Below, piece after piece: positions 30,286-39,665 of a stretch of 40,411 nucleotides of DNA (positions are counted from its first letter, which is position 1; every line of letters starts with the position of its first letter). Source of the stretch: an uncultured Bacteroidota bacterium (GTDB taxonomy: Bacteria > Bacteroidota > Bacteroidia > Flavobacteriales > Flavobacteriaceae); NCBI GenBank assembly GCA_902517245.1, contig CABYBK010000009.1, forward strand, positions 1 to 40,411. Reading direction: 5' to 3'. The position numbers and the translations under genes were made by a program. Below the pieces are notes generated by a model. It worked only from the letters and a program-made list of their open reading frames with translations. It was not told the DNA's origin and did not search any database.

Positions 30286-31164
30286 CTAAGATACTGAACC
30301 TATATATTTCTTGGGAGTGGTTCCGTATTTCTTTTTAAAAGCAGCTATAAAATGACTAGCTGTACTATAACCTAATTTAAGGCTAACTTCATTTACATTA
30401 TACTTCCTAGAATCTAACATTTTTCTAGCTTCGTCCATCTTGTGATCAAGTAAATATGCAAATACCGTATCACCGTAAATTTGTTTAAAACCGTCTTTTA
30501 ATTTTTTTAAAGAAAGCTCAACTTCAATTGCTAGCTGCTCAAGTGAGGGGGGATCAGACATTTTATCTAATATTATTTTTTTTGCCTTTCTTATTTTTTG
30601 CACATTTTCCTCGTCCACTAAAAAAGGACATTGTTCAATTGATGGGTCTTCGTTTTTATTAAAATAAAGACATAAAAGCTCATAAACTTTTCCCTTAAAA
30701 TATAATGATTTCATACTGTCATGGACCTTAGCTTGAAGTATTTGACTTAAAACAACAGCTATAGAAGAAGAGAAAGGAAGATTATCATAATATTTTTTTG
30801 AATTGTTGTCAGGACTTAAGAAAGATATATGATCTGCATCAGAAGAAAATAATGAATGAAATTTTGTTATAGAAATTAAAACACTTACCATCCACGTGTC
30901 AGGAGCCAATTCTACCTCAATAGGTAAAGATTTTTGAGGGTTGTACAATAGCATTGAATGGTCCTCAAGTACCTGAAAGGTATAATTTCCCTCATTAAAA
31001 GTAAAATTAGTTTGTCCTTTTAAACAGAAATGGAATTGTATAAATTCTAAGCTTACAGGGTATTTTTTGTTTAATACTTCCTCACTGTCATTTTTTAATC
31101 TAAGAATTGAAAACCCTGGATCAACTACACTCTCATCAAAGGAACTTATACCGTTATTTTTCAT
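30286..31164 (-). CDS. AraC family transcriptional regulator
   Basis: C-terminal double HTH: SLEQLAIEVELSLKKLKDGFKQIYGDTVFAYLLDHKMDEARKMLDSRKYNVNEVSLKLGYSTASHFIAAFKKKYGTTPKKY. Confidence 0.95.
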   Translation of the reverse strand: MKNNGISSFDESVVDPGFSILRLKNDSEEVLNKKYPVSLEFIQFHFCLKGQTNFTFNEGNYTFQVLEDHSMLLYNPQKSLPIEVELAPDTWMVSVLISITKFHSLFSSDADHISFLSPDNNSKKYYDNLPFSSSIAVVLSQILQAKVHDSMKSLYFKGKVYELLCLYFNKNEDPSIEQCPFLVDEENVQKIRKAKKIILDKMSDPPSLEQLAIEVELSLKKLKDGFKQIYGDTVFAYLLDHKMDEARKMLDSRKYNVNEVSLKLGYSTASHFIAAFKKKYGTTPKKYIGSVS

Positions 31165-31308
31165 AAATTGTTATGCTATTGTTTTGTGTTAAAAAATTTT
31201 AAAGATTAAACAAAATTAGGGGTTTAAAAGGTTTTAATAAAAATAAAAATAAAACTTTTTAAGTTATTTATAAATTTTTTAGCGTTATTTTTTAGGCTGT
31301 CTCTCGCT

Positions 31309-31316
31309 TAATTTTG
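31309..31316 (+). promoter_or_regulatory. Candidate hemA promoter -7 box (TAATTTTG)
   Basis: Matches TAnnTTTG 23 nt upstream of the hemA start; mirrored by a TAATTTTG on the minus strand at 31211-31218. Confidence 0.4.
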
Positions 31317-31338
31317 TTTGTGATAACAATGTAAAATT

Positions 31339-32574
31339 TTGTTGGAAAAAACTTACGATTTTTTTGCTGTAGGTTTGAGTTATAAAAACTCTGATGCAGA
31401 CACCCGGGGGAACTTTAGTCTAGATGATCATAGGCAACATGCACTTTTTTTGGATGCCAAAGAAACAAATATTAAAGACCTAATTATAATTAATACATGT
31501 AATAGAACAGAGCTTTATGCATGGTCACAAGATGCAGAAATTCTAAAGGATTTACTTTGTAAACATTCTGAAGGAAATAAAATTCTTTTCGATCAAGTAG
31601 GATATTGTCTCAAAGATGAAAAAGCATATAATCATTTATTTCGTGTAGGCACTGGACTTGAAAGCCAAATATTGGGGGATTTTGAAATTATAGGTCAAAT
31701 TAAACAAGGTTTTTTCAGATCAAAAAAAATGGGCTTGGCCCAAGGTTATCTTGAGAGATTAACAAATGCGGTAATCCAGGCTAGCAAGCGTATTAAAAAT
31801 GAAACTAAGATATCAAGTGGAGCTACATCAGTCGCTTTTGCTTCGGTTCAATATATCCTTAATAATGTTGAAAACACTTCAAAAAAGAATATCTTGCTCT
31901 TTGGTACTGGAAAAATTGGAGCAAATACCTGTGAAAATCTTGTAAAGCATTCTCAAAATGATCATATTACACTTATTAACAGAACACAATCCCGTGCTGA
32001 AAAAATTGCAGGAAAATTCCCTGTCATTGTTAAGCCATATGGAGAATTATCATCTTCCATTCGTAATTCTGATGTACTAGTAGTTGCTACAGGAGCACAG
32101 AATCCAACTATAACCCCTGACCTAATTCACACAACAAAACCTCTTATAATTCTTGATCTTTCAATTCCAAGAAATGTAGCTCCTGAGGTTAACGGTATAG
32201 ATAATATTAAGGTAGTTCATTTAGATGAACTTTCTCAAATAACTGATGCGACTTTTGAGAAACGAAAAAAATATATCCCCAAAGCTGAAGCTATAATTGA
32301 AGAACTAAAAGTTGAATTTTTAACATGGCTTAAGCACCGAAAATTTATTCCTGCCCTTAATGCATTTAAAGCAAAAATAGCCCTCTCAGAAAAAGAGGAA
32401 AAAGAAATTAATCATTATGTTGATAATTGTTTTGGCTATCAAAAAAAACAACAGATAGCTCAGAAAATTACGGGTCAAATCTCAGCATATATTAGAGAAA
32501 ATCCTCAAAAAGCCGAAGAAACAATTGAACTTCTTGAAGATATTTTTCATCTTTCGAAAGAGAAACTCTCTTAA
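31339..32574 (+). CDS. hemA: Glutamyl-tRNA reductase
   Basis: IINTCNRTELYAW, GTGLESQILGDFEIIGQIKQGF, SSGATSVAFASVQY, LLFGTGKIGANTCENL, LDLSIPRNVAPEV. TTG start (31339 or 31342). Confidence 0.96.
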   Translation: MLEKTYDFFAVGLSYKNSDADTRGNFSLDDHRQHALFLDAKETNIKDLIIINTCNRTELYAWSQDAEILKDLLCKHSEGNKILFDQVGYCLKDEKAYNHLFRVGTGLESQILGDFEIIGQIKQGFFRSKKMGLAQGYLERLTNAVIQASKRIKNETKISSGATSVAFASVQYILNNVENTSKKNILLFGTGKIGANTCENLVKHSQNDHITLINRTQSRAEKIAGKFPVIVKPYGELSSSIRNSDVLVVATGAQNPTITPDLIHTTKPLIILDLSIPRNVAPEVNGIDNIKVVHLDELSQITDATFEKRKKYIPKAEAIIEELKVEFLTWLKHRKFIPALNAFKAKIALSEKEEKEINHYVDNCFGYQKKQQIAQKITGQISAYIRENPQKAEETIELLEDIFHLSKEKLS

Positions 32575-32576
32575 AA

Positions 32577-33482
32577 ATGATTCGAATAGGAACCCGAAAA
32601 AGTCCATTAGCAATTTGGCAAGCTAATTATGTGAAAGCTAAATTTAAAGAATTAGGCTTTTCGAGCACTTTGATTCCTATTGAGAGCAGTGGTGATAAAG
32701 ATTTGGTTCAACCAGTATATAAAATGGGAATTAAAGGAGTTTTTACAAAAGCCTTAGATCAAGCCCTTTTATCAGATTCTATTGATGTAGCTGTTCATAG
32801 TCTCAAGGATGTCCCTACGATTCTCCCTAAAGGAGTTGAAATATCAGCTTATTTAAAAAGAGGATCAGCTCATGATGTGATGGTTTATCATAAAAATTTT
32901 ATTGATTGGAAAAAAAACACGGCAATTGGCACTGGAAGCCTTAGACGCCAAGCACAATGGCTAAGAAAATACCCAAATCATATTTCTGAAAATCTAAGAG
33001 GTAATTTACAAAGAAGACTAGAAAAGCTAAATTCTTCGAATTGGGGTGGAGCTATTTTTGCAAAAGCTGGTTTAGAGAGGATTAATTTATTGAAAAATAA
33101 ATTTACCGTTTTAGATTGGATGATTCCTGCTCCAAGTCAAGGTATTATTGGTGTGGCAAGTTTAGAAAAAAATAAAACCCTGAATGAAACAGTTAGAGCT
33201 TTAAATTGTCATGAAACTCAATTATGTGCTGAAATAGAGCGTGACTTCCTAAACAAGTTAGAATGTGGTTGCACTGCCCCTGTAGGCGCCTACGCTTTTG
33301 TTGAAAATGATTCGATTATTTTCCATGGCGGGCTTTTTTCTTTAGAAGGTTCTGAAGCTATATACCATAAAACTTCTGTCTCCAAAAATGAATCAGTGGG
33401 TCTAGGTAAAAAAGGTGCTGTTCAAGTCTTAAATAATGGTGGATATGAATTAGCAAACAGAATTAAAAGTCAGATGGGATGA
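32577..33482 (+). CDS. hemC: Porphobilinogen deaminase (hydroxymethylbilane synthase)
   Basis: IRIGTRKSPLAIWQANYVK, AVHSLKDVPTILP, IGTGSLRRQAQWL, ENLRGNLQRRLEKL, LNKLECGCTAPVGAYA (dipyrromethane Cys). Confidence 0.97.
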   Translation: MIRIGTRKSPLAIWQANYVKAKFKELGFSSTLIPIESSGDKDLVQPVYKMGIKGVFTKALDQALLSDSIDVAVHSLKDVPTILPKGVEISAYLKRGSAHDVMVYHKNFIDWKKNTAIGTGSLRRQAQWLRKYPNHISENLRGNLQRRLEKLNSSNWGGAIFAKAGLERINLLKNKFTVLDWMIPAPSQGIIGVASLEKNKTLNETVRALNCHETQLCAEIERDFLNKLECGCTAPVGAYAFVENDSIIFHGGLFSLEGSEAIYHKTSVSKNESVGLGKKGAVQVLNNGGYELANRIKSQMG

Positions 33483-34156
33483 GATTATTATCTACAAAAA
33501 ATGTCGGTAAATCATTTAAAAATAAATTGAAACAAAGCGGTATATCTTTAAAAGAACATCCAATGATCCAAATAGTTCCAATTCAATTTAAAATTTCACA
33601 AGTAAATTCAGCTTTAATTTTTACAAGTCAAAATGCTGTAAATATTGCATTTGAATCCGCTGATATTTTAAGAAAAATTAAAGGTAAAAACTGTTTTTGT
33701 GTAGGAGAAAAAACCAAAGCTCTTTTGAAAAAAAAGGGTTTGAATGTTTTAAAAATGTGTCAAAATGCATCTGATTTAAGTAATTTTTTAATTGAAAACT
33801 ACAGAAAAGAATCTTTTTCATTTTTCTGTGGAAAACAAAGAATGAAGGAAATTGAAACTTCACTTGATAAATATGGAATAGACTTAAATATTCACGAAAT
33901 TTATCAAACAAATTTCACATCTAAACATTTTAAAACTTACTTTGACGGAATACTTTTTTTTAGTCCATCTGCTGTATCAAGTTATTTTACAAAAAATACT
34001 TGGGCTATTGATACCCATGGATTTTGTTTAGGATCTACTACTGCAAAAAGACTAAGTCAATTTACATCAAACTTTAGTGAAGCAAAAAAACCAAGTGAAA
34101 ACCAACTAATTATTACAATTCAACAATATTATACTGAATATTATGCTAAAGAATGA
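33479..34156 (+). CDS. hemD: Uroporphyrinogen-III synthase
   Basis: Divergent HemD-like protein: [58 protein letters not shown]; overlaps hemC by 4 bp and hemE by 14 bp. Confidence 0.9.
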   Translation: MRLLSTKNVGKSFKNKLKQSGISLKEHPMIQIVPIQFKISQVNSALIFTSQNAVNIAFESADILRKIKGKNCFCVGEKTKALLKKKGLNVLKMCQNASDLSNFLIENYRKESFSFFCGKQRMKEIETSLDKYGIDLNIHEIYQTNFTSKHFKTYFDGILFFSPSAVSSYFTKNTWAIDTHGFCLGSTTAKRLSQFTSNFSEAKKPSENQLIITIQQYYTEYYAKE

Positions 34157-35165
34157 TCTATTATTAAAAGCACTTAGGGGAGAGCCGGTAAAACGCCCAC
34201 CAGTTTGGTTAATGCGCCAAGCAGGTAGATACCTTCCTGAATTTATGACCTTAAAAAATAGGTTTGACTTTTTTACGCGTTGCCAAACTCCGGAGCTTGC
34301 CACTAAAATTACAATAATGCCAATTGATCAAATTGGACCAGACGCAGCAATTTTATTTAGTGATATTTTAGTTGTTCTTCAAGCCATGCAAATTCAAGTT
34401 GAGATGAAAGATGGTTCTGGTCCATGGATCCCCAACCCTATAAGATCTAAAACAGATTTAGAAAATACTATCATTCCTGATATTAATGAGCACCTTGGTT
34501 ATGTTATGGATGCAATAAAAATGACTCAATTGGAGCTTAATAACAGAGTCCCATTGATTGGTTTTGCAGGTTCTCCATGGACATTATTATGTTATGCCGT
34601 ACAAGGTCAAGGTTCCAAAACATTTGATAAAGCAAAAGCATTTTGCTTTAGTCAACCCGCTGTAGCTCATATTTTACTTCAAAAAATCACCGATACAACT
34701 ATTTTATATCTAAAAGAAAAAGTCAAGTCTGGTGTTAATGCAGTTCAAATATTCGACTCTTGGGGAGGACTTCTATCCCCGGATGATTATAGCATTTTTT
34801 CTTGGCCTTATATCCAACAAATTGTAACGGCCTTAAAAGATGAAATACCAGTTATAGTATTTGGAAAAGGTTGTTGGTTCGCACTTCATGAAATGAAAAA
34901 TTCTGGAGCAGCAGCACTTGGAGTGGACTGGACCTGTTCAGCTAGGAATGCTAGGTATCTTTCTGGCGGACAAATCACTCTTCAGGGTAATTTTGACCCC
35001 TCACGATTATTATCCCCAATACCAGAGATTACACAGTCAGTTTATAAGATGATTCGTGAATTTGGAAAAGATCGATACATTGTTAATTTGGGACATGGCA
35101 TTCTACCAAATATTCCTGTTGATCATGCCAAAGCATTTGTTGATGCTGTAAAGTCATATTATTAG
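34143..35165 (+). CDS. hemE: Uroporphyrinogen decarboxylase
   Basis: [95 protein letters not shown]. Confidence 0.98.
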   Translation: MLKNDLLLKALRGEPVKRPPVWLMRQAGRYLPEFMTLKNRFDFFTRCQTPELATKITIMPIDQIGPDAAILFSDILVVLQAMQIQVEMKDGSGPWIPNPIRSKTDLENTIIPDINEHLGYVMDAIKMTQLELNNRVPLIGFAGSPWTLLCYAVQGQGSKTFDKAKAFCFSQPAVAHILLQKITDTTILYLKEKVKSGVNAVQIFDSWGGLLSPDDYSIFSWPYIQQIVTALKDEIPVIVFGKGCWFALHEMKNSGAAALGVDWTCSARNARYLSGGQITLQGNFDPSRLLSPIPEITQSVYKMIREFGKDRYIVNLGHGILPNIPVDHAKAFVDAVKSYY

Positions 35166-35166
35166 A

Positions 35167-36078
35167 ATGGTAAATATGAAAGATGCATTTTATAATTATG
35201 TAAAAATTTTACAGGATAATATTACACAATTACTTGGGAAAATTGATGGAAAAATTGATTTTAAAGAAGATTTATGGGAAAGACCCCAAGGAGGTGGTGG
35301 ACGTACTAGAATCCTAGAAAACGGTAATGTAATTGAGAAAGCGGGGGTAAATATTTCAGCAGTCTACGGACCACTCCCAGAAAGTATGCAAAGTTATTTT
35401 AATGTTGAAAAAGTTAATTTTTTTGCCTGTGGTCTTAGTCTTGTAATACATCCTGTAAATCCCATGGCTCCTACTGTTCACGCTAATTGGCGTTACTTTG
35501 AAATGTATGACAAGACTGGAACTATATGTGATCAATGGTTTGGAGGTGGTTTGGACCTAACTCCATACTACCTTTTTGAAGAAGATGTGAAACATTTTCA
35601 CCAAACGTGTAAGAAAGTTTGTGATAAATATCATCCTGACTATTACTCTAACTTCAAAAAAAAGTGTGATTCATATTTTTTTAATACTCACCGAAATGAA
35701 GCTAGAGGAGTAGGTGGTATATTTTTTGACTATTTAAAAAAGACAGATACATTTACACTTGAGAATCATTTCAAATTTGTTACTGCAGTTGGAGATTCTT
35801 TTGAAAATGCGTATATACCAATACTCAAAAAAAGAAAAGATTTAAATTATACAATTGCTCAACGTAGATGGCAAGAAATCAGAAGAGGACGTTATGTAGA
35901 ATTTAATCTTATTCATGATAAAGGAACCATTTTTGGATTACAAACAAATGGTAGAATCGAAAGTATTTTAATGAGTCTTCCACCAAAAGTTCAATGGAAG
36001 TACGATTATTATCCAGAACCCAATAGTAAGGAAGCAAGACTTTTAAAGGTTTTAAAAACACCACAAGATTGGGTTTGA
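35167..36078 (+). CDS. hemF: Oxygen-dependent coproporphyrinogen-III oxidase
   Basis: GGGRTRILENGNVIEKAGVNISAVYG, HANWRYFE, WFGGGLDLTPYY, EARGVGGIFFDYL, RRGRYVEFNLIHDKGTIFGLQTNGRIESILMSLPP. Confidence 0.98.
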   Translation: MVNMKDAFYNYVKILQDNITQLLGKIDGKIDFKEDLWERPQGGGGRTRILENGNVIEKAGVNISAVYGPLPESMQSYFNVEKVNFFACGLSLVIHPVNPMAPTVHANWRYFEMYDKTGTICDQWFGGGLDLTPYYLFEEDVKHFHQTCKKVCDKYHPDYYSNFKKKCDSYFFNTHRNEARGVGGIFFDYLKKTDTFTLENHFKFVTAVGDSFENAYIPILKKRKDLNYTIAQRRWQEIRRGRYVEFNLIHDKGTIFGLQTNGRIESILMSLPPKVQWKYDYYPEPNSKEARLLKVLKTPQDWV

Positions 36079-36140
36079 AATAAAAACTGATGAGTAAGAA
36101 AGAATATTTTGTAATTTATATTTTCTAATATAGCTTTGTT

Positions 36141-37427
36141 ATGGATACCCTATACATCTTATTTGTACTGCCGTTATTAATTGTTTTTTCGTACTTATTT
36201 GATAGCTTTTCAAGAAAAACAAAATTCCCTTCAGTAATTTTATTAATGATAACTGGAATACTTTTTCGATTTTTCACTTCCTTTTCTGGTTATGATAATT
36301 TTACTTTTCTAGATAATTTAATCCCAGTTTTAGGCACTATTGGTTTAATTTTAATTGTCTTAGAAGGGGCCATTGAATTAGAAATCAGTCGTAAAAAATT
36401 ACCGCTAATTTTAAAAGGTTTTCTTGCAGCTTTTATAATACTTGCTGTTAACATTTTTGTTTTGAAATGGATTTTTGAAAACATTTTTGATCTTCAAAAT
36501 ACCGTTGCTGCACTTTTTGCTATACCTCTTTCAATAATTAGTAGTGCAGTAGCTATTCCTTCAGCTACAGGTCTTATTGATTATGAACGTGAGTTTGTAA
36601 TTTATGAATCTACATTTTCTGATATTTTAGGAATTATGATTTTTAATTATGCTTTACGACAATATGAATCTAAACAAGCTCTTATTGGTGTTGCTCCACT
36701 GGTATCGTTAGGTTTACAAATTATTGGTGTGATTGTAATTTCACTTCTAATCACATATGTATTATTTAAATTGATTCGGCAAATTGATCATCATGTCAAA
36801 TTTTTTTTAATTCTCGCGTTACTTATATTAGTCTATGCTTTTGGAAAGTTATTTCATCTCCCAGCTTTAGTGACTATTTTTATTTTTGGAATCTTCATTA
36901 GTAACGCTAAAAATTTACTCCCTAAGATCTTTAGAAATTATATTGATTTAGACAACTCAAAAAATGAAATCCATGAATTTCATATACTTACCGCAGAATC
37001 TACTTTTTTAGTCAGAACTTTTTTCTTTTTATTTTTTGGGTTTTCAATTAAAATTTCAGATTTTGGAAGTTTAACTCCATTATTTTCTGGAATAGTTATA
37101 ATTCTTGTTATGCTATTTATACGCTATTTATATTTTTCTTTCACCACTCTAAAATTTAAACCAAATCCAATTACATATATGTCCCCAAGAGGGTTAATTA
37201 GTATACTTTTATTCATTCAATTGAAAGATGTAGCTTTTATCAATATAGAACAAAGTATAATTGATGAACGTACGTTACTTATAGTAATACTTGTTTCAAT
37301 GTTGGTCATGCTAGGGGGTACCATCAAAAAACAAAAGGGGCCAAATGAAATAATGATTGATAATGAAGAATCTGTTTCTGTGGAAATGGATGTTGATCCT
37401 TCAGAATCATCAAATAATCAAATCTAA
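36141..37427 (+). CDS. Cation:proton antiporter (CPA family), no obvious RCK/TrkA domain
   Basis: About 12 TM segments; LIPVLGTIGLILIVLEGAIELEISRKKLP; SIISSAVAIPSATGLIDYEREFVIYESTFSDILG. Confidence 0.87.
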   Translation: MDTLYILFVLPLLIVFSYLFDSFSRKTKFPSVILLMITGILFRFFTSFSGYDNFTFLDNLIPVLGTIGLILIVLEGAIELEISRKKLPLILKGFLAAFIILAVNIFVLKWIFENIFDLQNTVAALFAIPLSIISSAVAIPSATGLIDYEREFVIYESTFSDILGIMIFNYALRQYESKQALIGVAPLVSLGLQIIGVIVISLLITYVLFKLIRQIDHHVKFFLILALLILVYAFGKLFHLPALVTIFIFGIFISNAKNLLPKIFRNYIDLDNSKNEIHEFHILTAESTFLVRTFFFLFFGFSIKISDFGSLTPLFSGIVIILVMLFIRYLYFSFTTLKFKPNPITYMSPRGLISILLFIQLKDVAFINIEQSIIDERTLLIVILVSMLVMLGGTIKKQKGPNEIMIDNEESVSVEMDVDPSESSNNQI

Positions 37428-37442
37428 ATCTATATAAAGACT

Positions 37443-38414
37443 ATGTATCCTATACAAAGAAATCGAAGATTAAGAAGTAGTGAAAGCCTGAGGACTATGC
37501 TTCACGAGTGTAGCCTAAATCCAAATGACTTTATTGTACCTTTATTTGTAATAGATGGTAAGCAAAAAAAAGAAGAAATCTCATCCATGCCAGGCTATTA
37601 TAGAATGAGTATTGACTTGCTCCCGAAACATATTAAAAACCTTTGGTCGCTGGGCTTAAAATCGGTTTTAATTTTTGTCAAAGTGCCTGATGATCTAAAG
37701 GATAATAAAGGAACTGAAGCCCTAAATCCCGATGGATTAATGCAACGTGCTATTAAAACGGTAAAAGATGCTGTCCCAAAAATGGTTGTGATGACTGATG
37801 TAGCACTAGATCCTTATTCCTCTTATGGACATGACGGAATCGTCGAAAAAGGGAACATTTTGAATGATCCAACAGTTAATATTCTCTCAAAAATTTCTTT
37901 AACACATGCTCAAGCAGGAGCGGATGTTATAGCGCCTAGTGACATGATGGATGGAAGAGTCCTAAAAATCCGAGAACTTCTTGAAGCAGAGAATTATGTA
38001 AATACCGTGATTATGAGCTACAGTGTAAAATATGCATCTGGTTTCTATGGTCCTTTTAGAGATGCACTAAATTCAGCTCCTAATTTTGGTGATAAAAAAA
38101 CATATCAAATGGATTTTAGGAATCGAAAAGAAGCATTAATTGAAGCAAAACGTGATATAAAAGAAGGGGCTGATATCGTAATGGTTAAACCGGGTATGGC
38201 CTATTTGGATGTTATTAGCGAATTGAGTAAAAATGTGGATGCCCCTATAGCAACTTATCAAGTAAGTGGAGAATATGCAATGCTTAAAGCTGCTGCTGAA
38301 AAAGGATGGGTAGATCATAATCAAATTATGATAGAACAACTCATCAGTTTCAAACGGGCAGGAGCATCTTTAATTGCAACTTATTTTGCTGAACAAGCAG
38401 TTAAACTAATCTAA
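37443..38414 (+). CDS. hemB: Delta-aminolevulinic acid dehydratase (porphobilinogen synthase)
   Basis: RNRRLRSSESLRTMLHE, MTDVALDPYSSYGHDGI, DVIAPSDMMDGRV, MSYSVKYASGFYGPFRDAL, DIVMVKPGMAYLDVI. Confidence 0.98.
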   Translation: MYPIQRNRRLRSSESLRTMLHECSLNPNDFIVPLFVIDGKQKKEEISSMPGYYRMSIDLLPKHIKNLWSLGLKSVLIFVKVPDDLKDNKGTEALNPDGLMQRAIKTVKDAVPKMVVMTDVALDPYSSYGHDGIVEKGNILNDPTVNILSKISLTHAQAGADVIAPSDMMDGRVLKIRELLEAENYVNTVIMSYSVKYASGFYGPFRDALNSAPNFGDKKTYQMDFRNRKEALIEAKRDIKEGADIVMVKPGMAYLDVISELSKNVDAPIATYQVSGEYAMLKAAAEKGWVDHNQIMIEQLISFKRAGASLIATYFAEQAVKLI

Positions 38415-38416
38415 TA

Positions 38417-39664
38417 TTAAGTTCTTTCTGGAGAATAAGGTTTTAAATCTAAAGATGGATCATAGCCAGAAATTAATTCAGTTATTAATTTTCCCGTTGC
38501 TGGTCCAAGGCTCCAACCCATCATTGCGTGTCCAGAAGCCAAAACTAAATTTTTGAATGAAGAATGCCTCCCAATAAAGGGGAGTCCATCAGTAGATAAA
38601 GGTCTTAATCCACTCCTGGCTTTATCAACTGAAGTCATTGGAATTTCAATGCCTGGATAATATTCTTTGGCCGCATTTACTATAGACAAAACTCTCCTTG
38701 AATTGATTTTACTATTTATCCCAGAAATTTCCATTGTTCCACCAAAACGTGTATATCCACTCATAGGAGTTACAGCTACTTTTGCTTCTGATAAAATTGT
38801 TGGAATTGATAGCCCAGTTATGCCCTGAACATCAAAACTATAACCTTTACCTGCTTGTATTGATAATTTAATTCCTAATTCCTTCAAAATTCCTTCTGTC
38901 CAAGCCCCAGTAGCAATAACAAATTCATCAGCTTTGAAAATTCCTTTATTTGTATTTATTGTTTCAATCTTTTTCTCTTTTTTTTGAAACGAACTTACAA
39001 CTGTATCTAAGAAAAATTTTACTCCACGAGACATTAAATAATTTTTTAAGTTGTTCATAAATAGTTCTGGTGTTGTGTGGGCATCACTTTCATACATAAA
39101 TGCTCCCGCAATCTCCATGGGAACTTTAGGCTGTATTTTTAAAATTTCCTCTTTGGATAATTGTTTAACTATAATCCCCAAATCCTTTGCCCAACTCGCT
39201 GCTTTAGCTTCCTCTCGCTCCGCAACAGAAGTCTTATATGCCATTAGTAAACCTTTAGATTCCAAATGAAAATCAAAAGTATCAGACTGCTGCATTTCTA
39301 TAAATAATTTTTTGCTTAAAAGGTTTATATCCAAAATAGATTTCATCGATTTTTGTACATGTTCGGAAGTACAAGATTTGATGAATTTCATCCCCCAATT
39401 GACCAAATCTTGGTCAAATCTTGGTTTAATATAAAACGGGCTAGAATTATTAAACATCCATCGAAAACCCTTAGATATAATCCCTGGTGCTGCCAAAGGA
39501 ATTATATGGCTTGGTGTTAAATATCCAGAGTTAATGTAAGAAGCACCTGATTTAATTTTATCTTGATCAATCACACTTACATCATGCCCTTCAAGATTTA
39601 AATAATAAGCTGTTGCAAGACCAATAATACCTCCCCCTACAACGATTACTTCCTTTTTACGCAT
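38417..39664 (-). CDS. DadA-like FAD-dependent D-amino acid dehydrogenase (candidate cis-4-hydroxy-D-proline dehydrogenase)
   Basis: N-terminal Rossmann EVIVVGGGIIGLATAYYLNLEGHDVSVID; C-terminal GLRPLSTDGLPFIGRHSSFKNLVLASGHAMMGWSLGPATGKLITELI; adjacent to a proline racemase-family epimerase. Confidence 0.85.
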   Translation of the reverse strand: MRKKEVIVVGGGIIGLATAYYLNLEGHDVSVIDQDKIKSGASYINSGYLTPSHIIPLAAPGIISKGFRWMFNNSSPFYIKPRFDQDLVNWGMKFIKSCTSEHVQKSMKSILDINLLSKKLFIEMQQSDTFDFHLESKGLLMAYKTSVAEREEAKAASWAKDLGIIVKQLSKEEILKIQPKVPMEIAGAFMYESDAHTTPELFMNNLKNYLMSRGVKFFLDTVVSSFQKKEKKIETINTNKGIFKADEFVIATGAWTEGILKELGIKLSIQAGKGYSFDVQGITGLSIPTILSEAKVAVTPMSGYTRFGGTMEISGINSKINSRRVLSIVNAAKEYYPGIEIPMTSVDKARSGLRPLSTDGLPFIGRHSSFKNLVLASGHAMMGWSLGPATGKLITELISGYDPSLDLKPYSPERT

Positions 39665-39665
39665 A

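Noticed and set aside
39402-39425. 11-bp tandem repeat CAAATCTTGGT x2
   Set aside because: Lies within the DadA-like CDS (RFDQDLVNW), length not a multiple of 3 and only two copies; probably coincidental.
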